The notes under the pieces: model-generated
What the model was told of the DNA's origin: nothing
The model's database searches: none
What the model saw: only the letters and a program-made list of their open reading frames with translations
Shown: in pieces, positions 8,125 to 17,088 of the stretch
Position numbering within the stretch: the stretch's first letter is position 1
Layout of the letters: each line of letters starts with the position of its first letter
Translations under genes and position numbers: made by a program
Origin: Spirochaetota bacterium
GTDB taxonomy: Bacteria; Spirochaetota; UBA4802; UBA5368
DNA length: 64,000 bases
Direction of reading: 5' to 3'
Assembly: GCA_004297825.1 (NCBI GenBank)
Contig: SCSX01000066.1
Span: forward strand, 1 to 64,000

Positions 8125-9282
8125 TCAGCCCCCCTTCTCCGGCAGCGTGAGTCTGAATTTTTTGATGCTCACGGCCATGACCAGCGCGGTGAACAGGAAC
8201 AGGAACACGACCTGCGACCAGAGAAGGCTCGCCCCCACGCCCTTGAGCGCGATTCCCTTGATGATCGCGATAAGATACTTCGCGGGTATGACGTAGGTGA
8301 TCACCTGGATCACGAGCGGCATGTTGTTGATGGGAAATATGAATCCCGAGAGCATGAACGACGGCAGGTAGGTCACCATGATCGCGACCTGCACGGAAAG
8401 CACCTGCACCCTCGTGGCCGCCGATATCATGATCCCCAGCCCGGAGGTCCCGGCGAGGAACAGGAGCGCGAGCGAGGCCAGCTCCACGAAGCTCCCCTTC
8501 AGGGGAATGCCGAACACGAAATACCCGATCGAGAGGGTCACCACGATATCGAACATCCCGAGCAGGAGGTAGGGTATCAGCTTGCCGATAAACACCTCGT
8601 AGGGCCGCACCGGGGTGGTGATCAGGGTTTCCATGGTGCCCCGCTCCCACTCGCGCGAGATGGTGAGCGAGGTGATGAGGGCCGATATGATCGCCATGAT
8701 GATCGCGATGAGCCCCGGCACGATGAAATTCTTGCTCTGGAGCTCCGGGTTGTACCAGATGCGGCTGCGCACGTCCACGGGCACGCGGATGTCGGTGAGG
8801 CCGGCGCGCTTGAGCTCGGCAATCTTCATGTCCTGGTTGAAATTGAAGATGATGGACTTCACGTAGCCCATCGAAACCATGGACGAGGTGGAGTCGGACC
8901 CGTCCGCGATGAGCTGCACGTCCGCGGGCTTCCCGGACTGGAAGCGCTTCTCGAAGCCGGGCGGGATGACGAGCGCCATCACGATGGCGCCCGAGTCTAT
9001 GAGCTCGTCCACCTCCCGGTTCGATTCCGCATAACGGAGAATGCTCAGGTACTCGGTGTGGGAGAACTTCTCCACGAGCCTGCGCGAGAGCGCGGACCGG
9101 TCCTGGTCCAGGATCGCGGTGTTCACGAGCTTTACGTCCATGGTGAGCGCGTAGCCAAAGAGAAGCAGGAGCAGCGCGGGTATCCCTATCGAAAGGAGCA
9201 GGCTCCTCAGGTCCCGGCGTATCTGCGTCCATTCCTTGTCCGCGAGGGCCAGTATCCGCATGAGCGAACGGTTCAGTTTCAT
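8125..9282 (-). CDS. ABC-2 exporter permease (YbhR/YbhS family), first permease
   Basis: The 385-aa subunit is paralogous to the neighbouring permease and should form a heterodimer with it. It has the same layout: an N-terminal helix (LLLSIGIPALLLLLFGYAL, about residues 27-45), a long periplasmic domain, then five helices from about residue 190. The coupling segment ISREWERGTMETLITTPVRP is well conserved. Its start overlaps the stop of the upstream ATPase gene by four bases (ATGA). Confidence 0.9.
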   Translation of the reverse strand: MKLNRSLMRILALADKEWTQIRRDLRSLLLSIGIPALLLLLFGYALTMDVKLVNTAILDQDRSALSRRLVEKFSHTEYLSILRYAESNREVDELIDSGAIVMALVIPPGFEKRFQSGKPADVQLIADGSDSTSSMVSMGYVKSIIFNFNQDMKIAELKRAGLTDIRVPVDVRSRIWYNPELQSKNFIVPGLIAIIMAIISALITSLTISREWERGTMETLITTPVRPYEVFIGKLIPYLLLGMFDIVVTLSIGYFVFGIPLKGSFVELASLALLFLAGTSGLGIMISAATRVQVLSVQVAIMVTYLPSFMLSGFIFPINNMPLVIQVITYVIPAKYLIAIIKGIALKGVGASLLWSQVVFLFLFTALVMAVSIKKFRLTLPEKGG

Positions 9283-10199
9283 GGCGCCACCCCCCCCGAG
9301 ATGATTTCCACAAACGCGTCCTCCAGGCCGGGCGTGGTCTCGCGGAACGAAACGACCTTTATCCCGCCCGCGGCCAGCGCCTTCCGGATCCCTTTTTCCG
9401 CCTTCCGCGCGTCATCGACGAAAAGCCTGAGCCTCCGGCCCGCCATCATCACCGCGCGGAACTCGTCGATGTGCGAGAGTGCTTCCTCCGCGCGCCGCGG
9501 ATCGTCGGTGACGAATTCGATGAAGGGCTTTCCTATCCCCGCCTTCACCGCGCGCGGGCTTCCCGTCACGATGAACCGGCCGCCGTACATGAGCGCGATC
9601 CGGTTGCAGCGCTCCGCCTCGTCCAGGTAGGCGGTGCTCACGACGATGGTCACGCCCTCGCCCAGCAGGTCGTACAGTATGCGCCAGAATTCCCGGCGCG
9701 AAACCGGGTCGACGCCGTTGGTGGGCTCGTCCAGCAGCACGAGTCCCGGCGCGTGGACCAGGCAGCACGCCAGACCCAGTTTCTGCTTCATGCCGCCGGA
9801 GAGCTTTCCCGCCAGCCGGTCCCTGAACGGCTCGAGCCTCGAAAACGCATAGAGCCGCGGCAGGCGCGCGCGAATCTCCTTCCCGGTCACGCCGTAGAGC
9901 CTTCCGAAGAACCGGATGTTCTCCTCGACCGTGAGGTCCTCGTAGAGCCCGAACCGTTGCGGCATATAGGCAAGTCCCTCCTTGATCTCGTGGGCGTGTG
10001 TACGCGAATCCAGCCCGCTAATCGCGACACTTCCCCCTGAGGGCGTGAGTATCGCCGCGATGAGTCTTAGAAGCGTGCTCTTCCCCGCGCCGTCCGGTCC
10101 CACGATTCCGAATATCTCCCCCCGCTCCACCTTCGCGGTCAGACCGTCCACCGCGGTGACGGGGCCGAAGCGCTTCGTGAGGTTGGCGATCTCGATCAC
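9279..10199 (-). CDS. ABC exporter ATPase, equivalent to the N-terminal half of YbhF
   Basis: The 306-aa ATPase has Walker A GPDGAGKST, signature LSGGMKQKLGLA and Walker B LVLLDEPTNGVDP. The Asp in GPDGAGKS replaces the common Asn and is a feature of the N-terminal ATPase domain of YbhF-type proteins, which separates it from the other ATPase of this operon (GPNGAGKS). The switch region after Walker B has VVSTAYLDEAERCN: the usual H-loop histidine is replaced by Ala/Tyr, so this site may hydrolyse ATP poorly and the pair may be asymmetric. The gene overlaps both neighbours by four bases. Confidence 0.9.
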   Translation of the reverse strand: MIEIANLTKRFGPVTAVDGLTAKVERGEIFGIVGPDGAGKSTLLRLIAAILTPSGGSVAISGLDSRTHAHEIKEGLAYMPQRFGLYEDLTVEENIRFFGRLYGVTGKEIRARLPRLYAFSRLEPFRDRLAGKLSGGMKQKLGLACCLVHAPGLVLLDEPTNGVDPVSRREFWRILYDLLGEGVTIVVSTAYLDEAERCNRIALMYGGRFIVTGSPRAVKAGIGKPFIEFVTDDPRRAEEALSHIDEFRAVMMAGRRLRLFVDDARKAEKGIRKALAAGGIKVVSFRETTPGLEDAFVEIISGGVAP

Positions 10200-10999
10200 T
10201 TTTCATCCCCCGTGTATATCACCGCGTCCGCGGGCATCCCGGGCTTGAGGGCGATATCCGGGTTCATGATCGCGATCTTGACCTCGAAGACGAGCTTCAC
10301 CCGTTCGTCCTTCGTCTGTATGGTCTTGGGGGTGAACTCGGCCCGGTTCGAGATTGCGGTCACCTTTCCCTCGAACGGCTTCCCGGGGAATGAATCGACG
10401 AACACGTGCGCCTTCTGTCCCGGCTTCACGAAGCCAAGCTTCGTTTCGTTCACGTATATCTTTATGTAGACGTTTTTCAGATCAGCGAGCGTAAGGATGG
10501 GGGAACCGGGAAAGGCCATCTCCCCCACCTCGAGATTGCGCTCGAGCACGTGGCCCTCGATGGGGGCGTAGATAACGGCGTTCCCGATCGTCGCGGAAAC
10601 CAGGTCATAGGCGGCCTTCGCAACGCGGTACGCCGTCTCGGCGTTATCCAGATCGCGGTTTGAGGTCGATCCGGACCCGAAAAGCTCGCGCACGCGCACG
10701 AGGTTCCGCTCGGCGTTCGTGAAGTTCGCGAGGGCGGAAAGCCGCTGCGCGTTCAGCTCGTCATAGTCGAGCTTCGCGACGAGCTCGCCCTTTTTCGCGC
10801 GCGCGCCCTCGTCGAAGGGAAGCTCGATCACCCTTCCCGCGATCTTCGAGCTGATCTCTATCTCGGTGACCTCGATGGTACCGGAGCCCTCGATCCTGCC
10901 GCCGTCGCCGCCCAGCCGCCGGAAGACCTCGAAATAGAGTATGGCCGATACTACGACCACGGCCAGGATTACGATGGGTACGATCTTCCGGTTTTTCAT
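10196..10999 (-). CDS. HlyD/YbhG-type periplasmic membrane-fusion protein
   Basis: The 267-aa adaptor has one N-terminal membrane anchor (about residues 7-24). A lipoyl/biotinyl-like half-motif follows (SSKIAGRVIELPFDEGARAKKGELVAKLD), then a short coiled coil around 80-135, the second lipoyl half (YAPIEGHVLERNLEVGEMAFPG) and a beta-barrel end. It should link the inner-membrane ABC unit to the TolC channel. It is shorter than E. coli YbhG (about 330 aa), mostly through a shorter hairpin. Both ends overlap neighbouring genes by four bases. Confidence 0.9.
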   Translation of the reverse strand: MKNRKIVPIVILAVVVVSAILYFEVFRRLGGDGGRIEGSGTIEVTEIEISSKIAGRVIELPFDEGARAKKGELVAKLDYDELNAQRLSALANFTNAERNLVRVRELFGSGSTSNRDLDNAETAYRVAKAAYDLVSATIGNAVIYAPIEGHVLERNLEVGEMAFPGSPILTLADLKNVYIKIYVNETKLGFVKPGQKAHVFVDSFPGKPFEGKVTAISNRAEFTPKTIQTKDERVKLVFEVKIAIMNPDIALKPGMPADAVIYTGDEK

Positions 11000-12420
11000 T
11001 GTGCGTCCTCCATGATTATTTTCTCGTCGTCGGTGCCGATTTCCCTTTTAAGCTCGGCGAGCGAGGTGAAGTAGCTGTTGACGGAGTTGATGTAACCCGT
11101 CCGCGCGTTCGTGAGCGCGAGCTCCGCCGACAGCAGCTCCGCGTTCTTGATGACGCCGGCGCGGTAGCTCTCCTTCGCGATGCGAAGGCCCTCCTCGGCA
11201 GTCGCCACGTTCTCCCGCTGAGACCGTATGGTATGGTAGGAGGTCACGAGCCTCGAATAGCTCGCGCTCACCGATATTCCCACGAGCGCCCTGATCTTCG
11301 CGAGCTCATCCTCGGCCTCCCGCACCTTGAGCTCCTCCTCCCGCCCCGCGGCCCGCGTGGAATCCCAGGGATTGAGCGCGCCCCAGCGGTAGGTCGCGGC
11401 CACGCGCACCTGCCAGGTGTTCTGCCAGTCGCTCGTGCCGGTGATCGAGGACATGTCCGGTGTAATGGTGTTCGGTCCCACTTGAATCGCTAAATCGGGC
11501 GCATTGGGAAGCAGTTTCGTCATCCCGTACGAGCCGCCGATCGTGAACGTGGGCCACAGGTAGTACGCGTCCTGGATGCCTTCCGCGTTCTCGGCCATCT
11601 CGCGCTTCTTTTGCAACTGGATCACCTCCGGACGGTTCTTGAGCCCGGCCCGCACGAGGCGCCCGGTCTTTACGCGCGCGTCCCCGGCCGGGAGGCGAAA
11701 CTCGTCCCGCTTGAGCACGGAATCGTCCGCCGCGTAACGGTCGCCCTCGGCCCCCAGGTGGTAGTTGAAGGTGTCGAGGCACACGCGCCAGGCGTTTTCC
11801 GCCTCGAGCAGGAGCGGCTCCTGGCCCTGGTACTGCACCTGCGCCTGCAGGAGCTCGAACCGGGGAACGCTTCCCGTGCGGAAAAGGTTTTCCACGTCCT
11901 TGAGGTTATTTTTCAAGAGTTCCCTCGATTCCTTCCTGAGCGTGATCACTTCCCCCGCGAGCAGCAGATTGAAGTAGCTCTTTATCACGTTATACTCGAT
12001 CTCCGCCTTGATTCGCCGCGCTTCTTCACGGGCGACTATGAGCGCCTTGCGCGAAAGCTGTAGCGAGTTGTAAAACATGCCCGGGTTGATCCCGAATTTT
12101 AGCTGCACGAAGCGCAGGTCGTACTGTCCGTCCGAAAGGCTCATGGCGCCGCTCTCCGCATACTGGCGCTGGAGGGATGCCTCGGATTCGAGCACGGGAA
12201 TGAGCTGGCCCCATACCCCGCCCACCCTTTCTTCCGCCTCGCGAAGCTTCAGGGACGCGATGCGGTGATCCCGGTTGCTTTCGAGCGCGACGCGGCGCGC
12301 CTCCTCCAGCGATATCTTCTGCGGCGCCGCGCTTTCGTCCGCGCGGGTACGTGAGGCCAACGTTCCCATCGCCAGGACGAGGATGGCGCACAACGCCGCA
12401 ATTTTGTATCGGTCCCTCAT
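10996..12420 (-). CDS. TolC-family outer-membrane efflux channel
   Basis: The 474-aa protein starts with a Sec signal (ALCAILVLAMGTLASRTRA) and contains the two tandem OEP repeats of TolC-type factors, seen as long helices (LEEARRVALESNRDHRIASLKLREAEERVGG and related segments) separated by beta-strand regions. It provides the outer-membrane exit for the adaptor and ABC unit. Having a dedicated channel gene inside the operon differs from E. coli ybhGFSR, which borrows chromosomal TolC. It overlaps tetR-like and hlyD-like genes by four bases each. Confidence 0.9.
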   Translation of the reverse strand: MRDRYKIAALCAILVLAMGTLASRTRADESAAPQKISLEEARRVALESNRDHRIASLKLREAEERVGGVWGQLIPVLESEASLQRQYAESGAMSLSDGQYDLRFVQLKFGINPGMFYNSLQLSRKALIVAREEARRIKAEIEYNVIKSYFNLLLAGEVITLRKESRELLKNNLKDVENLFRTGSVPRFELLQAQVQYQGQEPLLLEAENAWRVCLDTFNYHLGAEGDRYAADDSVLKRDEFRLPAGDARVKTGRLVRAGLKNRPEVIQLQKKREMAENAEGIQDAYYLWPTFTIGGSYGMTKLLPNAPDLAIQVGPNTITPDMSSITGTSDWQNTWQVRVAATYRWGALNPWDSTRAAGREEELKVREAEDELAKIRALVGISVSASYSRLVTSYHTIRSQRENVATAEEGLRIAKESYRAGVIKNAELLSAELALTNARTGYINSVNSYFTSLAELKREIGTDDEKIIMEDAQ

Positions 12421-13049
12421 GCCGGTTCCTCCCTCTTTTCGATTCCATGCTTGAGTATTCCCATGAAGTTTTCCTTGAACTCCTGCAGGTGATTTTCGTG
12501 GAACAGGACGCCGTGAATATCGGCCCCCTCGGTCGTTATCCGAAACAGGTTGAAAAAGACGACGCCCCCCACGATCTGGAGCATCGTGTAGTACGGCTTG
12601 ATATCGCGGATGAGCCCTTCCGCCTTCGAGCGCTCGATGAGCGGGATGATGAGCTCCATCATGGGCGTGAGCAGTACCGGTATCCCCACCTTCCGGAAAT
12701 ATTTTCCGCCGCTCGATATCTCCCTGATCATTACCCGGATGAAACTGCGATCGAGCCCGTGAATGTAGACGATATAATTTTCCAGGATCGTGTAGAGCGC
12801 GTCCAGGGGGCTCCCCTCGCTCGGCATGATGCTCTTGACGTAGCCGTAAATCCCCTGGAAAAGGTTATTCAGGATGCGCTCGTAAAGCGCCTCCTTGCTC
12901 TTGAAATGATAGTAGATCATCGCCTTGTTTACCTTCGCGCGGGCCGCGATCCGATCCACGCGCGCCCCGTCGAATCCGTGGCCGGCGAATTCCTGGAGTG
13001 CGGCCTCCAGCACCTTGTCCTCCGTCGCGATTTTTTCTTTCTTTGGCAT
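12417..13049 (-). CDS. TetR-family repressor of the exporter operon
   Basis: The 210-aa regulator has an N-terminal TetR helix-turn-helix (residues about 10-56, with DRIAARAKVNKAMIYYHFKSKEALY). A ligand-binding domain follows, related by pattern to the C-terminal domain of E. coli CecR/YbiH and similar regulators. It is encoded second in the operon, which implies autoregulation. A perfect inverted repeat (AACTAACTGTTTAGTT) overlaps the probable transcription start upstream of the first gene and is its likely operator. Ligand unknown; by analogy a small toxic compound that the pump exports. Confidence 0.9.
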   Translation of the reverse strand: MPKKEKIATEDKVLEAALQEFAGHGFDGARVDRIAARAKVNKAMIYYHFKSKEALYERILNNLFQGIYGYVKSIMPSEGSPLDALYTILENYIVYIHGLDRSFIRVMIREISSGGKYFRKVGIPVLLTPMMELIIPLIERSKAEGLIRDIKPYYTMLQIVGGVVFFNLFRITTEGADIHGVLFHENHLQEFKENFMGILKHGIEKREEPA

Positions 13050-13061
13050 GTTCCCTTCCCG

Positions 13062-13568
13062 TCACATAAATAATTTTTCCGCCAGCGAGCCCGCGACGAG
13101 CGAAAGCGCGATGAGGGGCAGATAGACGACCGCCCCGCATACGAACGCGATCGCGAAACCGCGCCTGTCGATATAGTGTTCCCTGAACGCGGCCCGGAAG
13201 ACCAGCAATGCGAAGGGAATGTTTACCAAGAGCGCGGTATACACCCCCGGGGCGGGGGTCAGGAACAAAATGGAAGCCCCCACATGCGAGAGCGCGTTCA
13301 GGAGCATGACGGCCTGTATGGCCACCGGCATATGCCCCCAGAATCCCTTTTCGAGAAAATACAGTGATGCATACACCGCCGCAAAACCGCCCAGGGTGAC
13401 GATTACCAGCGCCGCGTGGAACTGGGGCCCGGTCACGAAATGCACGCCGGGAAGGTATTTTGCCGAGAACGCGACCATACCCGGCGCCTCCTCCAGGTTA
13501 TGCAGCCCCATCAGGAACGGCATGATCCAGAGGAGCGATTTATACGAATCAAGAAATTTTTTCTTCAT
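13062..13568 (-). CDS. HXXEE-domain integral membrane protein
   Basis: The 168-aa protein has about five transmembrane helices and the defining HNLEE sequence (residues 22-26) of the HXXEE family, a group of small membrane proteins with no established function. A second histidine lies near FHAAL, and NALSHVGAS may complete a buried polar site. It is the promoter-proximal gene of the exporter operon, 12 bases before the TetR gene and under the same operator. This links it to the efflux response, but whether it senses, modifies or transports the pump substrate cannot be said. Confidence 0.85.
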   Translation of the reverse strand: MKKKFLDSYKSLLWIMPFLMGLHNLEEAPGMVAFSAKYLPGVHFVTGPQFHAALVIVTLGGFAAVYASLYFLEKGFWGHMPVAIQAVMLLNALSHVGASILFLTPAPGVYTALLVNIPFALLVFRAAFREHYIDRRGFAIAFVCGAVVYLPLIALSLVAGSLAEKLFM

Positions 13569-13590
13569 AAGTTAACCAACCGGTTATTAA

Positions 13591-13606
13591 AACTAACTGT
13601 TTAGTT
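13591..13606. promoter_or_regulatory. Palindromic operator, likely TetR binding site
   Basis: AACTAACTGTTTAGTT has perfect 6-base arms around a 4-base centre. It covers the expected transcription start downstream of the minus-strand promoter at 13608-13636 and lies 23-38 bases before the HXXEE start codon. A second palindromic core, AACCGGTT, is at 13577-13584. Position and symmetry fit repression by the TetR protein of the same operon. Confidence 0.65.
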
Positions 13607-13607
13607 A

Positions 13608-13636
13608 AACATATCCGATGAACCTGCCGGCGTCAA
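13608..13636 (-). promoter_or_regulatory. Sigma-70 promoter of the exporter operon
   Basis: Read on the minus strand, TTGACG (13636-13631) and TATGTT (13613-13608) are separated by 17 bases, close to the -35 and -10 consensus. The predicted start point falls inside the palindromic operator. Confidence 0.6.
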
Positions 13637-13841
13637 TATTTTTTCCGTATATTCTTAAATTAATTCTCCTGTGCCGCCCCGGAACCCACGTCGAGGCGAC
13701 AGAATCCTGATTTTTTCGCTTTTTTTCAAATTAATGCTTGAATTTGATTCCGGCAGGTGCATACCAGCTTTTTTCCTGAGTGGAAAGCACCGCTCGGAGG
13801 GATTGAATATACAAATTAAACTTAAAATAAAGTAAATATTC

Positions 13842-13948
13842 GACTTGTTGCGAAACTGCTGTCTCGCGCTCGCAGGAAACCCCTGCGGGGGGCTTTTAAG
13901 GGGCTTCGCCCCTTATACCCCATAAAAAATTGAGTTATGCAACGAGTC
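13842..13948. repeat. MITE-like inverted-repeat element upstream of pflB
   Basis: Imperfect terminal inverted repeats GACTTGTTGC (13842-13851) and GCAACGAGTC (13939-13948) match at 9 of 10 positions, and similarity continues a few bases inward. They enclose two hairpins: CGCAGG/CCTGCG (13871-13887) and AAGGGGC-TTC-GCCCCTT (13898-13914). There is no coding sequence. The element ends 41 bases before the pflB start codon. Layout and size are those of a non-autonomous mobile or dispersed repeat; no second copy was noticed in this window. The rest of 13637-13841 is AT-rich with nothing recognisable. Confidence 0.6.
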
Positions 13949-13989
13949 TATATAGATTTTATAACTACGAGTCAAATGGAGCGCCACAC

Positions 13990-16254
13990 ATGATCAGCCC
14001 GGCAGTACAGGACGAACAGGGTACCGAAATCCGCGAATGGGCAGGCTTTACCCCCGGCGAATGGACGGACGAAATAAACGTCCGCGAATTCATTCAGAAA
14101 AACTACATCCCCTTCGAGGGCGACCGCGCCTTTCTCCAGGGTCCCACCGAATCGACGCTCGCGCTCTGGGGCAAGATAAGCGACCTGATAAAGGAAGAAC
14201 GAAAGAAGGGCATACTCGACGCCGACACGAGCGTCATCTCATCGATCATCTCCCACGAGCCAGGCTACATCGACAAGGACCTCGAGATCATCCTCGGGCT
14301 CCAGACCGAGAAGCCCTTGAAGCGCGCGATAATGCCCTTTGGGGGAATCCGTATGGCCACGCAGGGACTCAAGGCCTACGGGTACGAGATAGCGCCCGCC
14401 ATCACCGAGATATTCAGCCGGTACCGGAAAACCCACAACGAAGCCGTACATGACGCCTATACCGACGAGATGAAGCGTGCGAAGAAGAACGCGATCATCA
14501 CCGGGCTCCCGGACGCCTACGGCAGGGGCCGCATAATCGGCGACTACCGGCGCATCGCCCTGTACGGCGTGGACCGGCTTATCGAGGTGAAGCAGAAGGA
14601 AAAGAAGCACCTTGATTACGATTATATCGAATCCCCCATCGTGCGGCTGCGCGAGGAGCTCTCCGAGCAGATCAAGGCGCTCCACGAATTGAAGCAGATG
14701 GCGTCCGCGTACGGGCTCGATATCGGCAAACCGGCGGCAACCGCGCTCGAGGCGGTTCAATGGACCTACTTCGGCTACCTGGCCGCGGTGAAGGAACAGA
14801 ACGGTGCGGCCATGTCGCTGGGACGGGTCACGAGCTTTTTCGACATCTACATGCAGCGCGACATCGAGCGGGGGCTCCTCACCGAAGCCGGCGCGCAGGA
14901 GATCATCGACCGCTTTGTAATCAAGCTCAGGATCGTGCGCTTCCTGCGCACACCCGAATACGACCAGCTCTTCTCGGGTGATCCGGTCTGGATCACGGAA
15001 TCGATAGGCGGGATGGGGATCGACGGCAGGACGCTCGTGACGAAGACGAGCTTCAGGATTCTCCAGACGCTCTACAACCTGGGCCCCGCTCCGGAGCCCA
15101 ACCTCACCGTACTCTGGTCCGAGAAGCTCCCGGACGGATTCAAGCGATTCTGCGCCCAGGTGTCGGTCGACACGAGCGCCATACAGTATGAAAACGACGA
15201 CCTCATGCGCCCGGTGCACGGCGACGATTACGGGATCGCCTGCTGCGTCTCGGCGATGAGGATCGGGAAGCAGATGCAGTTTTTCGGGGCGCGCGCGAAC
15301 CTCGCGAAGGCGCTGCTCTACGCGATCAACGGCGGGCGCGACGAGATGTCCGGCGACCAGGTGGGCCCGGAGTTCGCGCCCATCACGGACGAGTACCTGG
15401 ACTACAAGGACGTTATGCGGAAATACGACCAGGTCCTCGACTGGCTCGCGCAGCTCTACATCAACACCCTGAACATCATCCACTACATGCACGACAAGTA
15501 CGCCTATGAGCGCATCCAGATGGCGCTGCACGACCGCGATGTGATACGCACCTCGGCATGCGGCTTCGCGGGGCTCTCGGTCGTCGCGGATTCCCTGTCG
15601 GCGATTCGGCACGCGCGGGTGAAGACGGTGAGGAACGAACGGGGGCTTGTGTCCGATTATATCATCGAAGGGGATTACCCGGCCTTTGGCAACAACGACG
15701 ACCGCGTGGACGATATCGCCATAGACGTCGTGCGCAGGTTCATGATGAAGCTCAAGAAGCACAAGACCTACAGGAACTCGACCGCGACGCTCTCGATTCT
15801 CACCATCACCTCGAACGTGGTGTACGGCAAGAAGACGGGAAGCACGCCGGACGGAAGGCTCGCGGGCGAGCCCTTCGCGCCGGGCGCGAATCCCATGCAC
15901 GGGCGTGACCAGAAGGGCGCCATCGCGTCCATGGCATCGGTCGCGAAGCTCCCGTACGAATACGCGGAGGACGGGATATCGTATACCTTTTCGATCATCC
16001 CCAAGGCACTGGGCAAGTCCGTGGAAGAGCGCACCGGGAACCTGGTGGGAATGCTCGACGGGTATTTCCACAGCGGCGGGCACCATATCAACGTGAACGT
16101 CTTCGACCGGGAGACGCTCATGGACGCGATGGAGCACCCCGAGCTCTACCCGCAGCTCACGATCCGGGTATCGGGATACGCGGTGAACTTCATAAAGCTC
16201 ACCAGGGAGCAGCAGCTTGACGTCATCAAGCGGACCTTCCACCGGCACTCCTGA
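13990..16254 (+). CDS. pflB: Pyruvate formate-lyase (formate C-acetyltransferase)
   Basis: The 754-aa glycyl-radical enzyme turns pyruvate and CoA into acetyl-CoA and formate in anaerobic fermentation. The start [20 protein letters not shown] aligns with the E. coli enzyme. The catalytic pair Cys418-Cys419 lies in GIACCVSAM, at the same numbers as in E. coli. The radical Gly729 is in RVSGYAV near the C terminus. Length is normal (E. coli 760). ATG 13990 has GGAG eight bases upstream; an earlier TTG at 13930 lies inside the repeat element and is unlikely. The activase gene overlaps its 3' end. Confidence 0.97.
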   Translation: MISPAVQDEQGTEIREWAGFTPGEWTDEINVREFIQKNYIPFEGDRAFLQGPTESTLALWGKISDLIKEERKKGILDADTSVISSIISHEPGYIDKDLEIILGLQTEKPLKRAIMPFGGIRMATQGLKAYGYEIAPAITEIFSRYRKTHNEAVHDAYTDEMKRAKKNAIITGLPDAYGRGRIIGDYRRIALYGVDRLIEVKQKEKKHLDYDYIESPIVRLREELSEQIKALHELKQMASAYGLDIGKPAATALEAVQWTYFGYLAAVKEQNGAAMSLGRVTSFFDIYMQRDIERGLLTEAGAQEIIDRFVIKLRIVRFLRTPEYDQLFSGDPVWITESIGGMGIDGRTLVTKTSFRILQTLYNLGPAPEPNLTVLWSEKLPDGFKRFCAQVSVDTSAIQYENDDLMRPVHGDDYGIACCVSAMRIGKQMQFFGARANLAKALLYAINGGRDEMSGDQVGPEFAPITDEYLDYKDVMRKYDQVLDWLAQLYINTLNIIHYMHDKYAYERIQMALHDRDVIRTSACGFAGLSVVADSLSAIRHARVKTVRNERGLVSDYIIEGDYPAFGNNDDRVDDIAIDVVRRFMMKLKKHKTYRNSTATLSILTITSNVVYGKKTGSTPDGRLAGEPFAPGANPMHGRDQKGAIASMASVAKLPYEYAEDGISYTFSIIPKALGKSVEERTGNLVGMLDGYFHSGGHHINVNVFDRETLMDAMEHPELYPQLTIRVSGYAVNFIKLTREQQLDVIKRTFHRHS

Positions 16255-16996
16255 AGTCCCGAAACCGGGGACGCGCGGAAGGATTCATTCATTCGAATCC
16301 TTCGGCGCGGTCGACGGCCCGGGAATACGGTTCGTCGTCTTTATGCAGGGATGCCCGTTCCGCTGCAAATACTGCCAGAATCCCGACACCTGGCTAACCG
16401 GGAGGGGCCTCGAGATGTCGCCGCTCGAGGTTTTCCGGGAGGTGAGGAAATACCGCGCATATTTTCACTCCGCCGGGGGCGGTATCACGGTGACCGGCGG
16501 CGAGCCGCTTCTCCAGCCGCGTTTCGTGAAGGAGCTCTTCGAGCTTTGCCACGGAGACAAGATCCACACCGCCCTCGACACCTCGGGATGCGTCCCCCCT
16601 GCAATGGCCGAAGAAGCCGTGTCGCAGACCGACCTTGTGCTCCTCGACCTTAAAAGCATCGACGAGAAGACGCACAAGGCGCTCACGGGATCCGGGCTTG
16701 CGCCTGTCATGCGTTTTGCGAAATGGCTGTCCGATATCGCCAAACCCGCGTGGATACGGCATGTCGTGGTTCCGGGCTACACGGACGACGACGCGATGCT
16801 GGGCGCGCTCGCGGATTTCATCCTCACCCTGCGCAACGTGGAGCTCGTCGAGCTCCTCCCCTTCCACAAGCTCGCCGAGTTCAAATGGAGGGAGCTGGGG
16901 TACGAGTACGAGCTCTACGATACGGAGCCGCCCTCCCCGGAAAGGATGCGGGAGATCATCGATATGTTCGCCGCGAAAGGATTGAAGGCGCGCTGA
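16217..16996 (+). CDS. pflA: Pyruvate formate-lyase activating enzyme (radical SAM)
   Basis: The 259-aa radical-SAM enzyme makes the glycyl radical on PflB. Its [4Fe-4S] cluster ligands are Cys46, Cys50 and Cys53 in [11 protein letters not shown]. The SAM-binding GGE motif is in [10 protein letters not shown], and [21 protein letters not shown] is the family's N-terminal signature. The only in-frame initiator before that signature is TTG 16217, which lies 38 bases inside pflB, so translation is probably coupled. The N terminus carries about 20 extra residues relative to E. coli PflA (246 aa). Confidence 0.95.
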   Translation: MTSSSGPSTGTPEVPKPGTRGRIHSFESFGAVDGPGIRFVVFMQGCPFRCKYCQNPDTWLTGRGLEMSPLEVFREVRKYRAYFHSAGGGITVTGGEPLLQPRFVKELFELCHGDKIHTALDTSGCVPPAMAEEAVSQTDLVLLDLKSIDEKTHKALTGSGLAPVMRFAKWLSDIAKPAWIRHVVVPGYTDDDAMLGALADFILTLRNVELVELLPFHKLAEFKWRELGYEYELYDTEPPSPERMREIIDMFAAKGLKAR

Positions 16997-17088
16997 GGGG
17001 ACCGATATCGCCCCGCGGCATACGGGACCGGCAGCCCCGCGGCGGCGATTTACGGCAGTGAACGCAGCCGGCGGGTTGCTTCATCCGG

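Noticed and set aside
14239-16248. Minus-strand frame of 669 codons
   Set aside because: Fully antisense to pflB, which has catalytic residues at exact family positions.
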